Origin: Rhodoferax sp.
GTDB taxonomy: Bacteria > Pseudomonadota > Gammaproteobacteria > Burkholderiales > Burkholderiaceae_C
Direction: 5' to 3'
Assembly (NCBI GenBank): GCA_024236015.1
Contig: JACKLK010000009.1
Span: 1-64,000 of the forward strand
DNA: 64,000 nt
The notes under the pieces were generated by a model, which did no database searches, was not told where the DNA came from, and saw nothing but the letters and a program-made list of their open reading frames with translations. Numbering within the stretch: the first letter of the stretch is position 1; the number at the start of each line of letters is the position of its first letter. Below, one piece after another: positions 9,371 to 19,026 of this stretch. The position numbers and the translations under genes are program-made.

Positions 9371-11299
9371 TCAGGCCGGCACGGCGGCTCGGTTCGCGGC
9401 GGTCGCGTCGGTGCCGGAGCGCGGCGGCGACACCGGGGCCGCGGGCAGGCTCAGGATCACCGAGGTGCCGCGGCCGGGGCTGCTGTGCACCTCGAGTTCG
9501 CCGCCGATGCGTTCGGCGCGCTCGCGCATGATGCGCATGCCGACATGGGTTTCGTCATGGCCGCCGTTTGTGCTGTCGAAACCCTGGCCGTCGTCGCGGA
9601 TCTCGAAGCGCCAGCCTGGACGCTGGCACACGTCGAGCCAGACCTGGCGCGCCTGCGCATGCTTGCGCACATTGGACAAGGCCTCCTGCACGATATGCAG
9701 GACCTGCACCTGCTGGTCCGGCGCCAGCGGCATGCCGTCACCTTCGATGTGCAGGTTCGTGGCCACGTGGCTTTGCAGCTCGAACTTGCGCAGCGTGGTC
9801 TTGAGCGCCGGTTCGATGTCCTCGGCGTTGGTCCGGGTGCGGAAATGCACCAGCAGCTCGCGCACGTCGGCGTAACTCTCGCGCACGCCGGTGTCGATCT
9901 CCTGCAGCACGGCCCGTGCCTGCGCTGGATCCTGGCGGGCCAGCGCGTCCTTCATCAACTGCACCTGGATCTTGAGGAAGGCCAGCGACTGCGCGATCGA
10001 GTCGTGCAGTTCGCGCGCGATGAAGCCGCGTTCCTGCGCCACGGCCGATTCGCGCTCGAGCGCATGCAGCCGGATGTTCTCCATGGCCGCGGCCAGGTGG
10101 GCGGTCAGGGCCTCGAGCAGCGAGCGGTCGGATGGCGAGACGCCATGCAGCGCATGGAAGAACAGGTCGACCTCGCCCATCAGCCGGTCGTGCAGCCGGA
10201 TCGGGATCGACACGATGGTCTCGAAGCCGGCGGCGTGGCAATGCTGCATGCGCCCGGCAGCCATGGTGCGGATCGGAATCACGCGCAGGCCCGGCGGGGC
10301 GTCTACCGCACCGCAGTGGCATTCGCCCGCATGGACGCAGTGTTCGGCCTCGATCATGCTGGCCGGCAGGCCCTCCGAGGCCAGCATCAGGTAGCGGGTA
10401 TTGGTTTCGTCGGACCAGCGCAGCGCGACCGCGTCGGCATGGGCAATGTTTCGCAGGCGCTGCACGAATCCGTTCGTCAGCTCCTGCAGCTGGGTGGACT
10501 TGGCCACGAGGCTGGTGACGCTGTACAGCGCCTCGAGTCGCTCGCGTTTTTCCTGCAGCTCGGCCGTCTTCTCCGCGACCCGCGCCTCCAGCGTCAGGTA
10601 CATGGACTGCACGTGCGCCGCCATGCCGTTGAAACCGTCCGCCAGCGTGCCGAACTCATCGCTGCTGACGCGGTTGACCCGCGCGGAAAAGTCGCCGTCC
10701 TGGATGCGGCCGATCGCCTGCTTGAGCAGGCCCACCGGTTCGAGCACGAACAGGTAGCCGACATAGACCAGCACCATGGTTCCGACCACGGCCAGCGCCA
10801 TCGTGAACAGCTGGGCCAGGTGCAACAGCGCCGTCCAGCGCGACATGTGGGCCTCGATGCTCTGCACCCAGGTGTCGATGGCCGCCACGAAACGGCCGGT
10901 GTCGTCCTGCAAGGCCTGCATGTCGCCGGCCCCGCCGGCGATCCAGCGCTCGCGGTACCCGGCCCATTCCCGTTGCACCGTGGCATAACGCGCGCGCACC
11001 GTGTCGTCCCACGGGACGAACAGGGGGCGCTCCGGATCCCCGACACGCAGCGTTTCCAGGTTGCGAGCGAAATCCGCCTCCTGCAACCGCAGGCGTTGCG
11101 GCTGGCCGGTGCTGATCGACAAGGACATGCGGTAGGCCTGCATGCGCATGCGCCCGGCCTCGTTGACGGCGGCGGCTCCGCCTTCGAGCTGCCACGATAC
11201 CCACAGGGTCACGCCGATGGTCATCACGGCCAGCAGCATGAACGGCACGGCCACCAGCGCCAGCTTGGCGCCGAGGTTCCAGTGCCGTTGCGATGCCAT
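9371..11299 (-). CDS. narX: NarX, nitrate/nitrite sensor histidine kinase
   Basis: I chose the ATG at 11299 (MASQRHWNLG), giving about 642 residues. A membrane segment follows at once (residues 10-32). The periplasmic sensor part starts with AGRMRMQAYRMS, which corresponds to the P-box of NarX/NarQ, whose arginine contacts nitrate. After a second membrane segment come a HAMP-like linker, a GAF-like cysteine-containing region, and a HisKA_3-type dimerisation helix with the phospho-acceptor His in RELHDSIAQSLAFL. The ATPase domain near the C-terminus has the N- and G-boxes (EALSNVRKHA, DDGQGF). Nitrate sensing is a family inference supported by the P-box and by the neighbours. Confidence 0.9.
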   Translation of the reverse strand: MASQRHWNLGAKLALVAVPFMLLAVMTIGVTLWVSWQLEGGAAAVNEAGRMRMQAYRMSLSISTGQPQRLRLQEADFARNLETLRVGDPERPLFVPWDDTVRARYATVQREWAGYRERWIAGGAGDMQALQDDTGRFVAAIDTWVQSIEAHMSRWTALLHLAQLFTMALAVVGTMVLVYVGYLFVLEPVGLLKQAIGRIQDGDFSARVNRVSSDEFGTLADGFNGMAAHVQSMYLTLEARVAEKTAELQEKRERLEALYSVTSLVAKSTQLQELTNGFVQRLRNIAHADAVALRWSDETNTRYLMLASEGLPASMIEAEHCVHAGECHCGAVDAPPGLRVIPIRTMAAGRMQHCHAAGFETIVSIPIRLHDRLMGEVDLFFHALHGVSPSDRSLLEALTAHLAAAMENIRLHALERESAVAQERGFIARELHDSIAQSLAFLKIQVQLMKDALARQDPAQARAVLQEIDTGVRESYADVRELLVHFRTRTNAEDIEPALKTTLRKFELQSHVATNLHIEGDGMPLAPDQQVQVLHIVQEALSNVRKHAQARQVWLDVCQRPGWRFEIRDDGQGFDSTNGGHDETHVGMRIMRERAERIGGELEVHSSPGRGTSVILSLPAAPVSPPRSGTDATAANRAAVPA

Positions 11300-11337
11300 G
11301 ACGGAGCCGCGTGGCGTCTGCCTCGCCCGCCCGTGCC

Positions 11338-12525
11338 TCAGGCCACCCGTTCGAACACCGCGGCGATACCCTGGCCACCGCCGATGCACATCGTCACCAG
11401 GGCATATCGGCCCCCGATGCGCTGCAGTTCGTACAAGGCCTTGACGGTGATCAGCGCACCGGTGGCGCCGATCGGGTGTCCGAGCGAGATGCCGGAGCCG
11501 TTCGGGTTGACCTTGGCCGGATCCAGGCCCAGGTCGCGGATCACGGCGCAGGCCTGGGCGGCGAAGGCTTCGTTGGCCTCGATCACGTCCAGGTCCTTGA
11601 CGGTCAGCCCGGCCTTCTCGAGCACCTTCTGGGTCGCCGGCACCGGACCGATGCCCATGTATTTGGGGTCGACGCCGGCATGGGCATACGCCACCAGGCG
11701 GGCCATGGGTTTGAGCCCGCGTTTGTCGGCCACGGCGCGCTCCATCAGCACCACGGCGGCCGCGGCGTCGTTGATGCCCGACGCATTGCCGGCCGTGACG
11801 GTGCCGTTTTCCTTGAGGAACACCGGCTTGAGCTTGGCCAGGTCGGCCATCGTGCAGCCGGCGCGGAAGTGTTCGTCGGCATCGAAGCTGACGTCGCCCT
11901 TGCGTGTCTTCTGCACGATGGGCAGGATCTGCTCCTTGAAGTAGCCGGCCTGGGTCGCGCGTTCGGCGCGGTTGTGGCTTTCCACGGCCAGCGCATCCTG
12001 GTCCTCGCGGCTGATGCCCATCTTGGCGGCGACGTTCTCGGCGGTCACGCCCATGTGGATGTTGTGGAACGGGTCGTGCAAGGCGCCGACCATCATGTCG
12101 ACCATCTTGGCGTCACCCATGCGGATGCCCCAGCGGCTGGCCAGGCTGGCATAGGGCGCGCGGCTCATGTTCTCGGCGCCGCCGCCGATGGCGATGTCGG
12201 TGTCGCCCAGCGCGATGGCCTGCGCCGCCGACACGATGGCCTGCAGGCCCGAGCCGCACAGGCGGTTGACGTTGAAGGCCGGCGTGCCCTGGCCGCAACC
12301 GCCGTCCAGCGCGGCCACCCGCGACAGGTACATGTCGCGCGGCTCGGTGTTGACGACGTGGCCGAACACCACATGGCCGACCTGGTCGCCTTCGACCTGG
12401 GCCCGCGCCAGGGATTCGCGCACCACGCTGGCGGCCAGCGTGCATGGCGGCACGTCCTTCAGGCCGCCTCCGAAGGTTCCGATGGCGGTGCGCACGGCAC
12501 TGACGACGACGACTTCTCGGCTCAT
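11338..12525 (-). CDS. Beta-ketothiolase / acetyl-CoA acyltransferase
   Basis: This is a thiolase of 395 residues counted from MSREVVVVS, with the upstream AGGAG spaced correctly. The acyl-binding Cys is in NRLCGSGLQA near residue 90, the His in GHPIGATGA near 350, and the second catalytic Cys in CIGGGQG near the end. This set is characteristic of biosynthetic or BktB-type acetyl-CoA acetyltransferases. It would condense or cleave beta-ketoacyl-CoA in the cytoplasm. It lies 38 bases before narX on the same strand, so read-through into narXL is possible, but no functional link is obvious. The exact acyl specificity cannot be read from sequence. Confidence 0.92.
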   Translation of the reverse strand: MSREVVVVSAVRTAIGTFGGGLKDVPPCTLAASVVRESLARAQVEGDQVGHVVFGHVVNTEPRDMYLSRVAALDGGCGQGTPAFNVNRLCGSGLQAIVSAAQAIALGDTDIAIGGGAENMSRAPYASLASRWGIRMGDAKMVDMMVGALHDPFHNIHMGVTAENVAAKMGISREDQDALAVESHNRAERATQAGYFKEQILPIVQKTRKGDVSFDADEHFRAGCTMADLAKLKPVFLKENGTVTAGNASGINDAAAAVVLMERAVADKRGLKPMARLVAYAHAGVDPKYMGIGPVPATQKVLEKAGLTVKDLDVIEANEAFAAQACAVIRDLGLDPAKVNPNGSGISLGHPIGATGALITVKALYELQRIGGRYALVTMCIGGGQGIAAVFERVA

Positions 12526-12674
12526 GGGTACTTCTCCTGCAATGAATGGTCCAGACCGTCGAGTGTGCCCCATTGCAAGGCCTGCGTGGCGTCGCCGAAT
12601 TGACATGCGTCAACAAGAGCCGCATTGCCCGCCCGGCCGATCGCGCAGGCGGGCGGCGCGGTCTGCGCGCCGGT

Positions 12675-13307
12675 TCAGGCTGCCACGACGATGGGAAACC
12701 GGGCCCGCAAGCCGTCCGACACCGGTTCGAACGCCACCGTCAGGGCCTGGCGGTCGGCCTCCTGCAGGCTGCGCCACAGGAAGTCCCGGGCATTGCCGGG
12801 GTCGCCCTGGACATACAGCTGCGTGGTCAGCAACTCGCGCGCGCCGAGCCGGACCTTGACGTGGATGTGCGGGGTGCGGCCGCTGTAGGCGACCGGCCGG
12901 ATGGTGCGGAACCGGTAACGCCCCTCGGCGTCGGCCATCACGGCGCCAAAGCCCTGGAACGACCGGTCGGAGCGCGCGCCGTCGCCGGGGTGGTCATAGT
13001 GTCCGTCGGCGTCGCATTGCCAGATCTCCACCCGAGCCCCGGCGACCGGTGCTCCGGCGGGATCGCTGACGCTGCCCTCGAGCCAGGTCGGTTGTCCTTG
13101 GGCATACCGCAGCGCACCGTTCTCGAGCAGGTTGAAGTCCTGGTCGCGGGGCATCTGCAGCGGATAAAACGGGCCTTCGGTCTGGCGCGGTGTGATCCGC
13201 CGCGCAGGATTTTGCGCGCGTGCGCCGATCCAGATGGCGGGCAGTGCGATGCAGGCGGCGGTGACGGCCCGCCGGGTCAGGCGGGAGGGGGGAAGGCAGA
13301 CGGGCAT
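12675..13307 (-). CDS. Exported intradiol ring-cleavage dioxygenase-like protein
   Basis: A 210-residue protein starting MPVCLPPSRLTRR. The N-terminus has a twin-arginine-like segment followed by a hydrophobic stretch ending ARA, suggesting Tat export. The rest is an intradiol dioxygenase (protocatechuate 3,4-dioxygenase beta-type) fold. It shows TEGPFYP, WQCDADGHYDH, and the iron-ligand block PVAYSGRTPHIHVKV, which supplies the expected Tyr and the two His, the other Tyr being in GHYDH. All four non-haem Fe(III) ligands therefore appear present. Extracytoplasmic members are common and of unknown substrate. It is divergent from the Spy-like gene. Confidence 0.8.
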   Translation of the reverse strand: MPVCLPPSRLTRRAVTAACIALPAIWIGARAQNPARRITPRQTEGPFYPLQMPRDQDFNLLENGALRYAQGQPTWLEGSVSDPAGAPVAGARVEIWQCDADGHYDHPGDGARSDRSFQGFGAVMADAEGRYRFRTIRPVAYSGRTPHIHVKVRLGARELLTTQLYVQGDPGNARDFLWRSLQEADRQALTVAFEPVSDGLRARFPIVVAA

Positions 13308-13493
13308 GACGGGCTTTCGCAGTGATGTCGGTACGACGCCCGATACCCCGCGGGAGTTCCCCGCGCGGGGCCGGCATGTCGTCGGCCGGTCGGGAGAAAC
13401 AAAACGAAACACAGGGAAACCGCGCTGAAAGGACTCCGGCGGGCGCCCCCGGCACGATAAGCCCATGTTCAACCCCCCCACAAGGAAACCATC

Positions 13494-13958
13494 ATGAAAC
13501 CATGGATCAAACGCAGCCTGATCGGACTGTTCGGCGCCGGCATCGTGCTCGGCGGCATCGGAGCCTGCAGCCACCGCTATGGCCACCATCCCGCGGGCGG
13601 CGAATACGAGAGCAAATACACACAGAAGATGATCGAGCGGGTCAGCAGCGAACTGGAACTCGATGCGGCCCAGCGCGAGCGGCTGGTGCAGCTGGGCGAG
13701 CGGCTGCGCGAGCAGCGACGGGCCCTGGTGGGCACGACGACCGAGCCGCGCGCCGAGTTGCAGGCGCTGGTCAGCGGCCCGACCTTCGATCGCAGCCGTG
13801 CGCAGGCGATCCTCGACGAGAAGACCGGCGCCATCCAGGCCAAGGCTCCGGCCGTGCTGGACGCCACGGCCGCCTAATTCGACACGTTGCGTCCGGAGCA
13901 ACAACAGAAGCTGCGCGACCATCTGCAGAAGCGCCACCGCTGGTTCGGCCACGGCTGA
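13494..13958 (+). pseudogene. Spy/CpxP-like periplasmic lipoprotein, interrupted by in-frame TAA
   Basis: The frame opens with MKPWIKRSLIGLFGAGIVLG and a lipobox (IGAC), then a helical Spy/CpxP-like domain (VSSELELDAAQRERLVQLGERLREQRRAL). It stops at a TAA (13875-13877) after 127 residues. The same frame continues past the stop with FDTLRPEQQQKLRDHLQKR and a natural TGA at 13956-13958, which matches the C-terminal PEQQ helix of this family. A single-base change (for example GAA or TAC to TAA) would explain it. An AAGGAAA ribosome site precedes the ATG. It stands upstream of a response regulator and kinase, as cpxP-like genes do. The truncated product might still fold in part; hence pseudogene status is my inference. 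Confidence 0.75.
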
Positions 13959-13994
13959 GTGCGGCACAGGCCGCCACCGGTGTGACAATGCCGC

Positions 13995-14669
13995 ATGTCC
14001 AGGATCCTGCTGATCGACGACGATGCCGAGCTGGGTCCGCCGCTGACCCAGTATTTCCGGCGTTTCGAGCTGGAACTGGCCACGGCGGGCCGTCCCAGCG
14101 AAGGCCTGGCGCTGCTGCGGTCGGGCCGGTTCGACGCGGCCATCCTCGATGTGATGCTGCCCGAGATGGATGGCTTCGCGCTGTGCCGCACGATCCGCGC
14201 CGAGAGCGACATCCCGATCATCATGCTGACCGCCCGCGGTGAATTGACCGACCGGGTCGTCGGACTCGAACTGGGCGCCGACGACTACCTGCCCAAGCCC
14301 TTCGAGCCGCGCGAACTGGTGGCGCGCATCCAGACCATCCTGCGGCGCCAGCGCGGCACGGGCGCTGGCGCCCGGCGCCTGCAGTTCGACGGGCTGGAAC
14401 TGGACCTGGACACGCACGGCGTGTTGCGCCAGGGCGAGCCGGTGGTGCTGACCAGCACCGAGTTCGCGCTGCTGGCCCTGCTGGCGCGCGACAGCGGCAA
14501 GGTGGTGTCGCGCGACGACATCCTGAACCATCTGCGCGGCCACGATGCGGACATCTACACCCGGGCCGTGGACATCCTGGTGAGCCGCTTGCGCAAGAAA
14601 CTCGACCCGCTCGACTGCATCCGCACGGTGCGCAACGCCGGTTATGCGCTGGCCCTGGGCCGTGCCTGA
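13995..14669 (+). CDS. OmpR/PhoB-family response regulator (Cpx-like)
   Basis: The receiver domain starts MSRILLIDDDAELG, with the phospho-acceptor Asp in AAILDVMLPEMDG (about residue 51) and the Lys in LPKPFEPREL (about 101). A winged-helix DNA-binding domain fills residues 130-224 (RAVDILVSRLRKKL). At 224 residues it is of full length. It sits 36 bases after the Spy-like gene and overlaps the start of the next gene, a kinase. That makes it a CpxR/RstA-like regulator probably responding to envelope stress, and the Spy-like gene a likely target. The stress role is inferred from context. Confidence 0.9.
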   Translation: MSRILLIDDDAELGPPLTQYFRRFELELATAGRPSEGLALLRSGRFDAAILDVMLPEMDGFALCRTIRAESDIPIIMLTARGELTDRVVGLELGADDYLPKPFEPRELVARIQTILRRQRGTGAGARRLQFDGLELDLDTHGVLRQGEPVVLTSTEFALLALLARDSGKVVSRDDILNHLRGHDADIYTRAVDILVSRLRKKLDPLDCIRTVRNAGYALALGRA

Positions 14670-15984
14670 GTCGCACCGGCGCCCCTGGCATCGGCGTGCC
14701 CGCACGGCGCTGCGCCATTCGCTGCGCGTGCGCCTGGTGGTCGTGTTCCTGCTGCTGGCGCTGGGCTTGTCGCTGATTTTCCTGGCCGCGACGCAACGCG
14801 CGCTCGACGCGGGCTGGCGGCTTGCGGTGGCGCCGCTGGTGGCCGACTACATCGACCGCCTGGTGGCCGACATCGGCACGCCGCCGAGCATCGAGCGGGC
14901 GGCGGCATTGACGCAGCGCCTGCCGGTGTCGGTGCGGATCGACGGCCCTCTGGTGCAGTGGCGATCCCACCCCGACCAGGACGATCGCTCCTGGGGCCAT
15001 GGCGACGGCCGCTGGCACGACGAGTCGCCGCGCCTGCTCGAACGCCAGACCCGCGACGGGCATCGCATCGTGCTGGGCCTGGGCGACCTGTCGTGGCGCA
15101 GCCAGCCGCGGGTGTTCGGCATGAGCTCGCTGCTGGCGGTGTTGCTGGTGATCGGCCTGGCCTACCTGTACGTGCGCCGGCTGCTGCGCCCGATCGACGA
15201 CATCCGGGTCGGCGTGCAGCGATTCGGCCATGGCGAATTCGACGCGCCGATCCATGTGCGCCGGCGCGACGAGCTGGGCGAGCTGGCCGAGCAGATCAAC
15301 ACCATGGCGGCCGCGCTGCGGCACATGCTGGACGGCAAGCGCGCCTTGCTGCTGGCGATGAGCCATGAACTGCGCTCGCCGCTGACGCGCGCCCGGTTGA
15401 ACACCGAGCTGCTGCCCGAATCGGACGAGACCCGCAGCAGCCGCGACGCGTTGCTGCGCGACCTGGCGCTGATGCGCGACCTGATCGGCGACCTGCTCGA
15501 GAGTGAACGCCTGTCCGGATCGCATGCAGCCCTGCACCGCGAGGCGGTGGACCTGCAGGCACTGGTCGACGCGCTGACGCAACGGCATCCGGAGCTGGCG
15601 GGCGTGCAACAGGACATCCCGGCCGGATTGCCGCCGGTCGATGCCGACCCGTCCCGGCTGCGCCTGGCCTTGCGCAACCTGATGGACAACGCCTTGCGCC
15701 ATGGCGGGCAGGCGCAGCCGCCGGTGCTGTCGATCCGGCGCCAAGGCTCCGGCGTGCAGGTGCGGGTGCGGGACCGCGGGCCGGGTGTCGCGCCATCGCA
15801 GCTCGCGCATCTCGGCGAGGCGTTCTACCGCACCGACGAGGCACGCCAGCGCGAGACCGGCGGCGTCGGCCTGGGCCTGCACCTGGCGCGGCTGGTGGTC
15901 CAGGCCCATGGCTCCCCGTTGCGGTTCCGCAATGCCGAACCCGGGCTGGAGGCCTGTTTCGAGTTGCCGTTGCGGCCCGGTTGA
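14644..15984 (+). CDS. Sensor histidine kinase (CpxA-like)
   Basis: A 446-residue membrane kinase. There is a first membrane segment at about residues 32-50 (VVVFLLLALGLSLIFLAA), a periplasmic loop of about 110 residues, and a second segment near 168-182. A HAMP domain and HisKA domain follow, with the phospho-acceptor in MSHELRSPLTRAR, then N-box NLMDNALRHGG and G-boxes RDRGPGV and GGVGLGLHLARLV. The ATG at 14644 overlaps the regulator gene by 26 bases; a GTG at 14662 would overlap by 8 bases and is an equal candidate. It is clearly the partner of the response regulator upstream. Confidence 0.9.
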   Translation: MRWPWAVPESHRRPWHRRARTALRHSLRVRLVVVFLLLALGLSLIFLAATQRALDAGWRLAVAPLVADYIDRLVADIGTPPSIERAAALTQRLPVSVRIDGPLVQWRSHPDQDDRSWGHGDGRWHDESPRLLERQTRDGHRIVLGLGDLSWRSQPRVFGMSSLLAVLLVIGLAYLYVRRLLRPIDDIRVGVQRFGHGEFDAPIHVRRRDELGELAEQINTMAAALRHMLDGKRALLLAMSHELRSPLTRARLNTELLPESDETRSSRDALLRDLALMRDLIGDLLESERLSGSHAALHREAVDLQALVDALTQRHPELAGVQQDIPAGLPPVDADPSRLRLALRNLMDNALRHGGQAQPPVLSIRRQGSGVQVRVRDRGPGVAPSQLAHLGEAFYRTDEARQRETGGVGLGLHLARLVVQAHGSPLRFRNAEPGLEACFELPLRPG

Positions 15985-16036
15985 CCTGCCGGTGGCACCC
16001 GTGGATGCCCGGCACGAGCGGGTGGCGCGCGGCCGC

Positions 16037-16672
16037 TCAGAACGGCGCCGGGCTTGCGAATTGCAGGGCCTGGCCGCTGCCCGGATGCGGGAAGCCGATC
16101 TGCGTCGCGTGCAGCATCAGGCGGTCGGCATCGGCCGGTGCCGACGCATCGCCGTACAGCGCGTCGCCGACGATGGGATGGCCGATGGCGCGCAGATGGA
16201 CTCGCAGCTGGTGCGAGCGTCCGGTGACGGGTTCGAGCGCGAGTCGCGTCCGCCCGCCGCCGGCCGGACCGAGCACCTGCCAGCGTGTCAGGCTGGGCTT
16301 GCCGGTCTGGTGGTCGATGATGCGGCGCGGCCGGTTCGGCCAGTCGACCACGATCGGCAGGTCGATCGTGTTCCACACGCCGGGCGCCGCTTGCGGCACC
16401 CCGTGCACCACGGCCTGGTAACGCTTGTGCACCTGGCGGTCGGCGAACGCCCGGCCCAGCACACTCTGCGCCTGCGCGCCGCGGGCCATCAGCATCAGGC
16501 CGGACGTGGCCATGTCGAGCCGGTGCACGATGCGTGCGTCCGGGAACTGTTGTTGCACGCGCGTGCTCAGGCAATCGTGCTTGTCTTCGCCCCGGCCGGG
16601 CACGCTGAGCAGGCCGGCGGGTTTGTCCAGCACCAGCAGGTCGGCGTCGGCGTGGAGCACGGCCACCTGCAC
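16037..16672 (-). CDS. RluA-family RNA pseudouridine synthase
   Basis: The catalytic motif HRLDMATSGLMLMA with its nucleophilic Asp and the C-terminal TGRSHQLRVHL block identify a RluA-type pseudouridine synthase. It isomerises uridine in rRNA or tRNA. The protein is short (about 211 residues from a GTG at 16672) and lacks an S4 domain, so it is closest to the RluA/TruC-like branch. The start is uncertain, because the frame is open further upstream into the kinase gene. The GTG chosen lies seven bases after the kinase stop, which suggests an operon with it. Which RNA position is modified cannot be told. Confidence 0.85.
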   Translation of the reverse strand: MQVAVLHADADLLVLDKPAGLLSVPGRGEDKHDCLSTRVQQQFPDARIVHRLDMATSGLMLMARGAQAQSVLGRAFADRQVHKRYQAVVHGVPQAAPGVWNTIDLPIVVDWPNRPRRIIDHQTGKPSLTRWQVLGPAGGGRTRLALEPVTGRSHQLRVHLRAIGHPIVGDALYGDASAPADADRLMLHATQIGFPHPGSGQALQFASPAPF

Positions 16673-16679
16673 GACGGCG

Positions 16680-18944
16680 TCAGTCCGGCTTGTTGCCGTG
16701 CACCAGCTTCTGCACGATGTCGCACAGCTCCTCGACATCGTTGGGCTTGTGGATCAGCGCGCCCGCGCCCTCGGCAAAGGCCTGCTGTTCGATCTCGGCT
16801 GTGACATAACCCGATGCCAGTGCCACCGGCAACTCGGGCCGCACCTCGCGCGCTTCGCGCAGCAGGTCCACGCCGCAGAAACCCGGCATGTTGTAGTCGG
16901 TCACCAGCAGGTCGAATTCCTGGGCCCGTTCGCGCAGCGCGACCGACGCCAGGCGCGGGTCGGAGAACGAGCTGACACGGAAGCCCTTGCGGGTCAGCAC
17001 CCGTTCGACCAGGAACACCAGGGCCTCGTCGTCGTCGACATACATCACGTGCTTGCCATTGCCTTGCACGGTGCTCGGCAGTGGCGGCGCGGACGGGGCC
17101 GCCGCTGCCGGTGACTTGGCCGGCGGGAAATACAGCGTGAACACGCTGCCCTTGCCGGGCGTGCTCTGCACGCCGACCGACCCCTGGTGGGTGCGCATGA
17201 TGCCGTGCACGACCGCCAGTCCCAGGCCGGTGCCCTGGCCGACCGGCTTGGTCGTGAAGAAGGGCTCGAATATGCGCTCCATCGTTTCCGGATCGATGCC
17301 GGTGCCGGTGTCGCGCACGGCCAGTGTCACGTGGTGGCCGCGCGATGTGCCGCGACGCTCCTTCTTGAGCGGCATCGAGTAGGTGCTGCCCAGCTTGACG
17401 CTGATCGTGCCCTTGTGGTTGCCGATGGCGTGCATCGCGTTCGTGCACAGGTTCAGCAAGGCCTGCTCGACCTGCGTGGCATCGGCCATGACCGGTGGCA
17501 CGTTCTGGTCGATGCGCACCACCAGGTCGATCGAGGGCGGCAGCGTGACCTTGAGCAGCCGGGCCGTCTCGTGCACGACCTCGTTGAGGTGGATGGTGCT
17601 GCGCAGGGTCGTCTCGTTGCGGCTGAAGGTCAGGATCTGCCGCACCAGGTCGCGCGCGCGGCGCCCGGCCTTCTCGATCTCGAGCAGGCTGGTCAGCGCC
17701 GGCGAGTCGTCGCCGGCGTCCTGCTTGGCCAGTTCGACGTTGCCCAGGATGGCGCTGAGGATGTTGTTGAAATCGTGCGCGATGCCGCCGGCCATGGTGC
17801 CCACGGCCTGCATCTTCTGCGACTCGCGCAATTGCGTTTCCAGCACGTTGCGCTGGGTTTCGATCTTCTTGCGCGCCGTCAGGTCGCGCGCGAACACGGT
17901 GATGATGTCGCCGTCGAGCCTGCGCTCGAAGGACACGCTGACCTCGACCGCCAGCGCCTTGCCGCCGCTGGTGCGGCCTTCCATCTCGCCGAGCTGGGCA
18001 TGCGACGACAGCTGGTTGTAGGCCAGGGTCTCGACGGCATCGGGCAGGAAACGTTCGAGCGGACTGCCTAGCGCCTGGTCGGACGGGCACTGGAACAGCG
18101 CGGCGGCGGCGGGATTGAAGATCGTGATGCTGCGGTTGGCGTCCACGCAGATGATCGCGTCCAGCGACGAGTTGATGATGGCCGCCAGGCGGTTTTCGCT
18201 CAGGTGCAGCTCTTCGTTGCGCCGGCGCAGCTCGGCCGCGCTCTCCTGCAGGGCGCGGCGTTCGGCCAGCAGCGGTCCCTGGTCGATGATGGCGCAGATG
18301 AAGTGGGCGAGCTCGTCGGGCGTGTTGTCGATGCGTGCGACATGCAGGTCGCCGGCGAAGCTGCCGCTCGAGCCCGCCTGGAACATCACCTCGCTGGTCT
18401 CCGCCGTTCCGGCCGACTTGGCGGTGGCGAAGGAGTCGACGATCTTGTGCACATGCGCCTGGCTGACCAGCGGCAGCAGGAAGGTCAGTGGCGGGTCGTG
18501 TTCCTGCGGACGGAACAGCTTCAATGCCATGGCATTGCTCTCGAGCACGAGGCCGTTCTCGTCCACCACCATCAGCGCCAGCGGCACGCTGGAGAACAGC
18601 GTCAGGAATCGCTCGGAAGCGCCTTCGGCCGCACGCTGGCTGAAACGCAGTGCCTTGTTCTGGATCTCGAGCTCGGCCTGGTACTTGCGCAGGTCCTCGA
18701 TCATGTGCGGCAGCTCGTAGGAGCTGTCGCCGCGGGCCGGCGCCGGGTCCAGCGCGTCGTCGTGCTGTTGCACCATGGCCGAGATGTCGCGCAGCATCTG
18801 CGCCGGTTCGGTGCCATGCAAGGGCGGTGCGTCCTGGAACTGCCGCCCGGCGGGCTGGTTGTCCGGATCGCGGGCCGGATCCGGATGGGTGTCGTGCATC
18901 GGTTCGTCGGCCATCGGATGGGCGGGGCGGCGCGCCAGGTTCAT
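16680..18944 (-). CDS. PAS-containing hybrid sensor histidine kinase
   Basis: A soluble kinase of about 754 residues. The order is an N-terminal charged stretch, a helix (MIEDLRKYQAELEIQNKAL), two PAS domains (about 110-230 and 255-370), and a HisKA domain with the phospho-acceptor in GGIAHDFNNILSAILGNVELA. A HATPase domain follows (N-box NLCTNAMHAI, G-boxes DTGTGI and GTGLGLAVVHG), and a C-terminal receiver domain has the Asp in LLVTDYNMPGF. It has no membrane segment, so the signal is probably intracellular. The start is ambiguous: I used the ATG at 18944, but ATGs at 18914 and 18899 or a TTG at 19001 are open. No ligand can be inferred. Confidence 0.85.
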   Translation of the reverse strand: MNLARRPAHPMADEPMHDTHPDPARDPDNQPAGRQFQDAPPLHGTEPAQMLRDISAMVQQHDDALDPAPARGDSSYELPHMIEDLRKYQAELEIQNKALRFSQRAAEGASERFLTLFSSVPLALMVVDENGLVLESNAMALKLFRPQEHDPPLTFLLPLVSQAHVHKIVDSFATAKSAGTAETSEVMFQAGSSGSFAGDLHVARIDNTPDELAHFICAIIDQGPLLAERRALQESAAELRRRNEELHLSENRLAAIINSSLDAIICVDANRSITIFNPAAAALFQCPSDQALGSPLERFLPDAVETLAYNQLSSHAQLGEMEGRTSGGKALAVEVSVSFERRLDGDIITVFARDLTARKKIETQRNVLETQLRESQKMQAVGTMAGGIAHDFNNILSAILGNVELAKQDAGDDSPALTSLLEIEKAGRRARDLVRQILTFSRNETTLRSTIHLNEVVHETARLLKVTLPPSIDLVVRIDQNVPPVMADATQVEQALLNLCTNAMHAIGNHKGTISVKLGSTYSMPLKKERRGTSRGHHVTLAVRDTGTGIDPETMERIFEPFFTTKPVGQGTGLGLAVVHGIMRTHQGSVGVQSTPGKGSVFTLYFPPAKSPAAAAPSAPPLPSTVQGNGKHVMYVDDDEALVFLVERVLTRKGFRVSSFSDPRLASVALRERAQEFDLLVTDYNMPGFCGVDLLREAREVRPELPVALASGYVTAEIEQQAFAEGAGALIHKPNDVEELCDIVQKLVHGNKPD

Positions 18945-19026
18945 GGTGTCGACATGCGCAGGCTGCCGTTGCGGCCTGGAGTCCGCCTGTCGGCGGTGCA
19001 AGAGGCAGGAAGGACCACGCCGGGTC

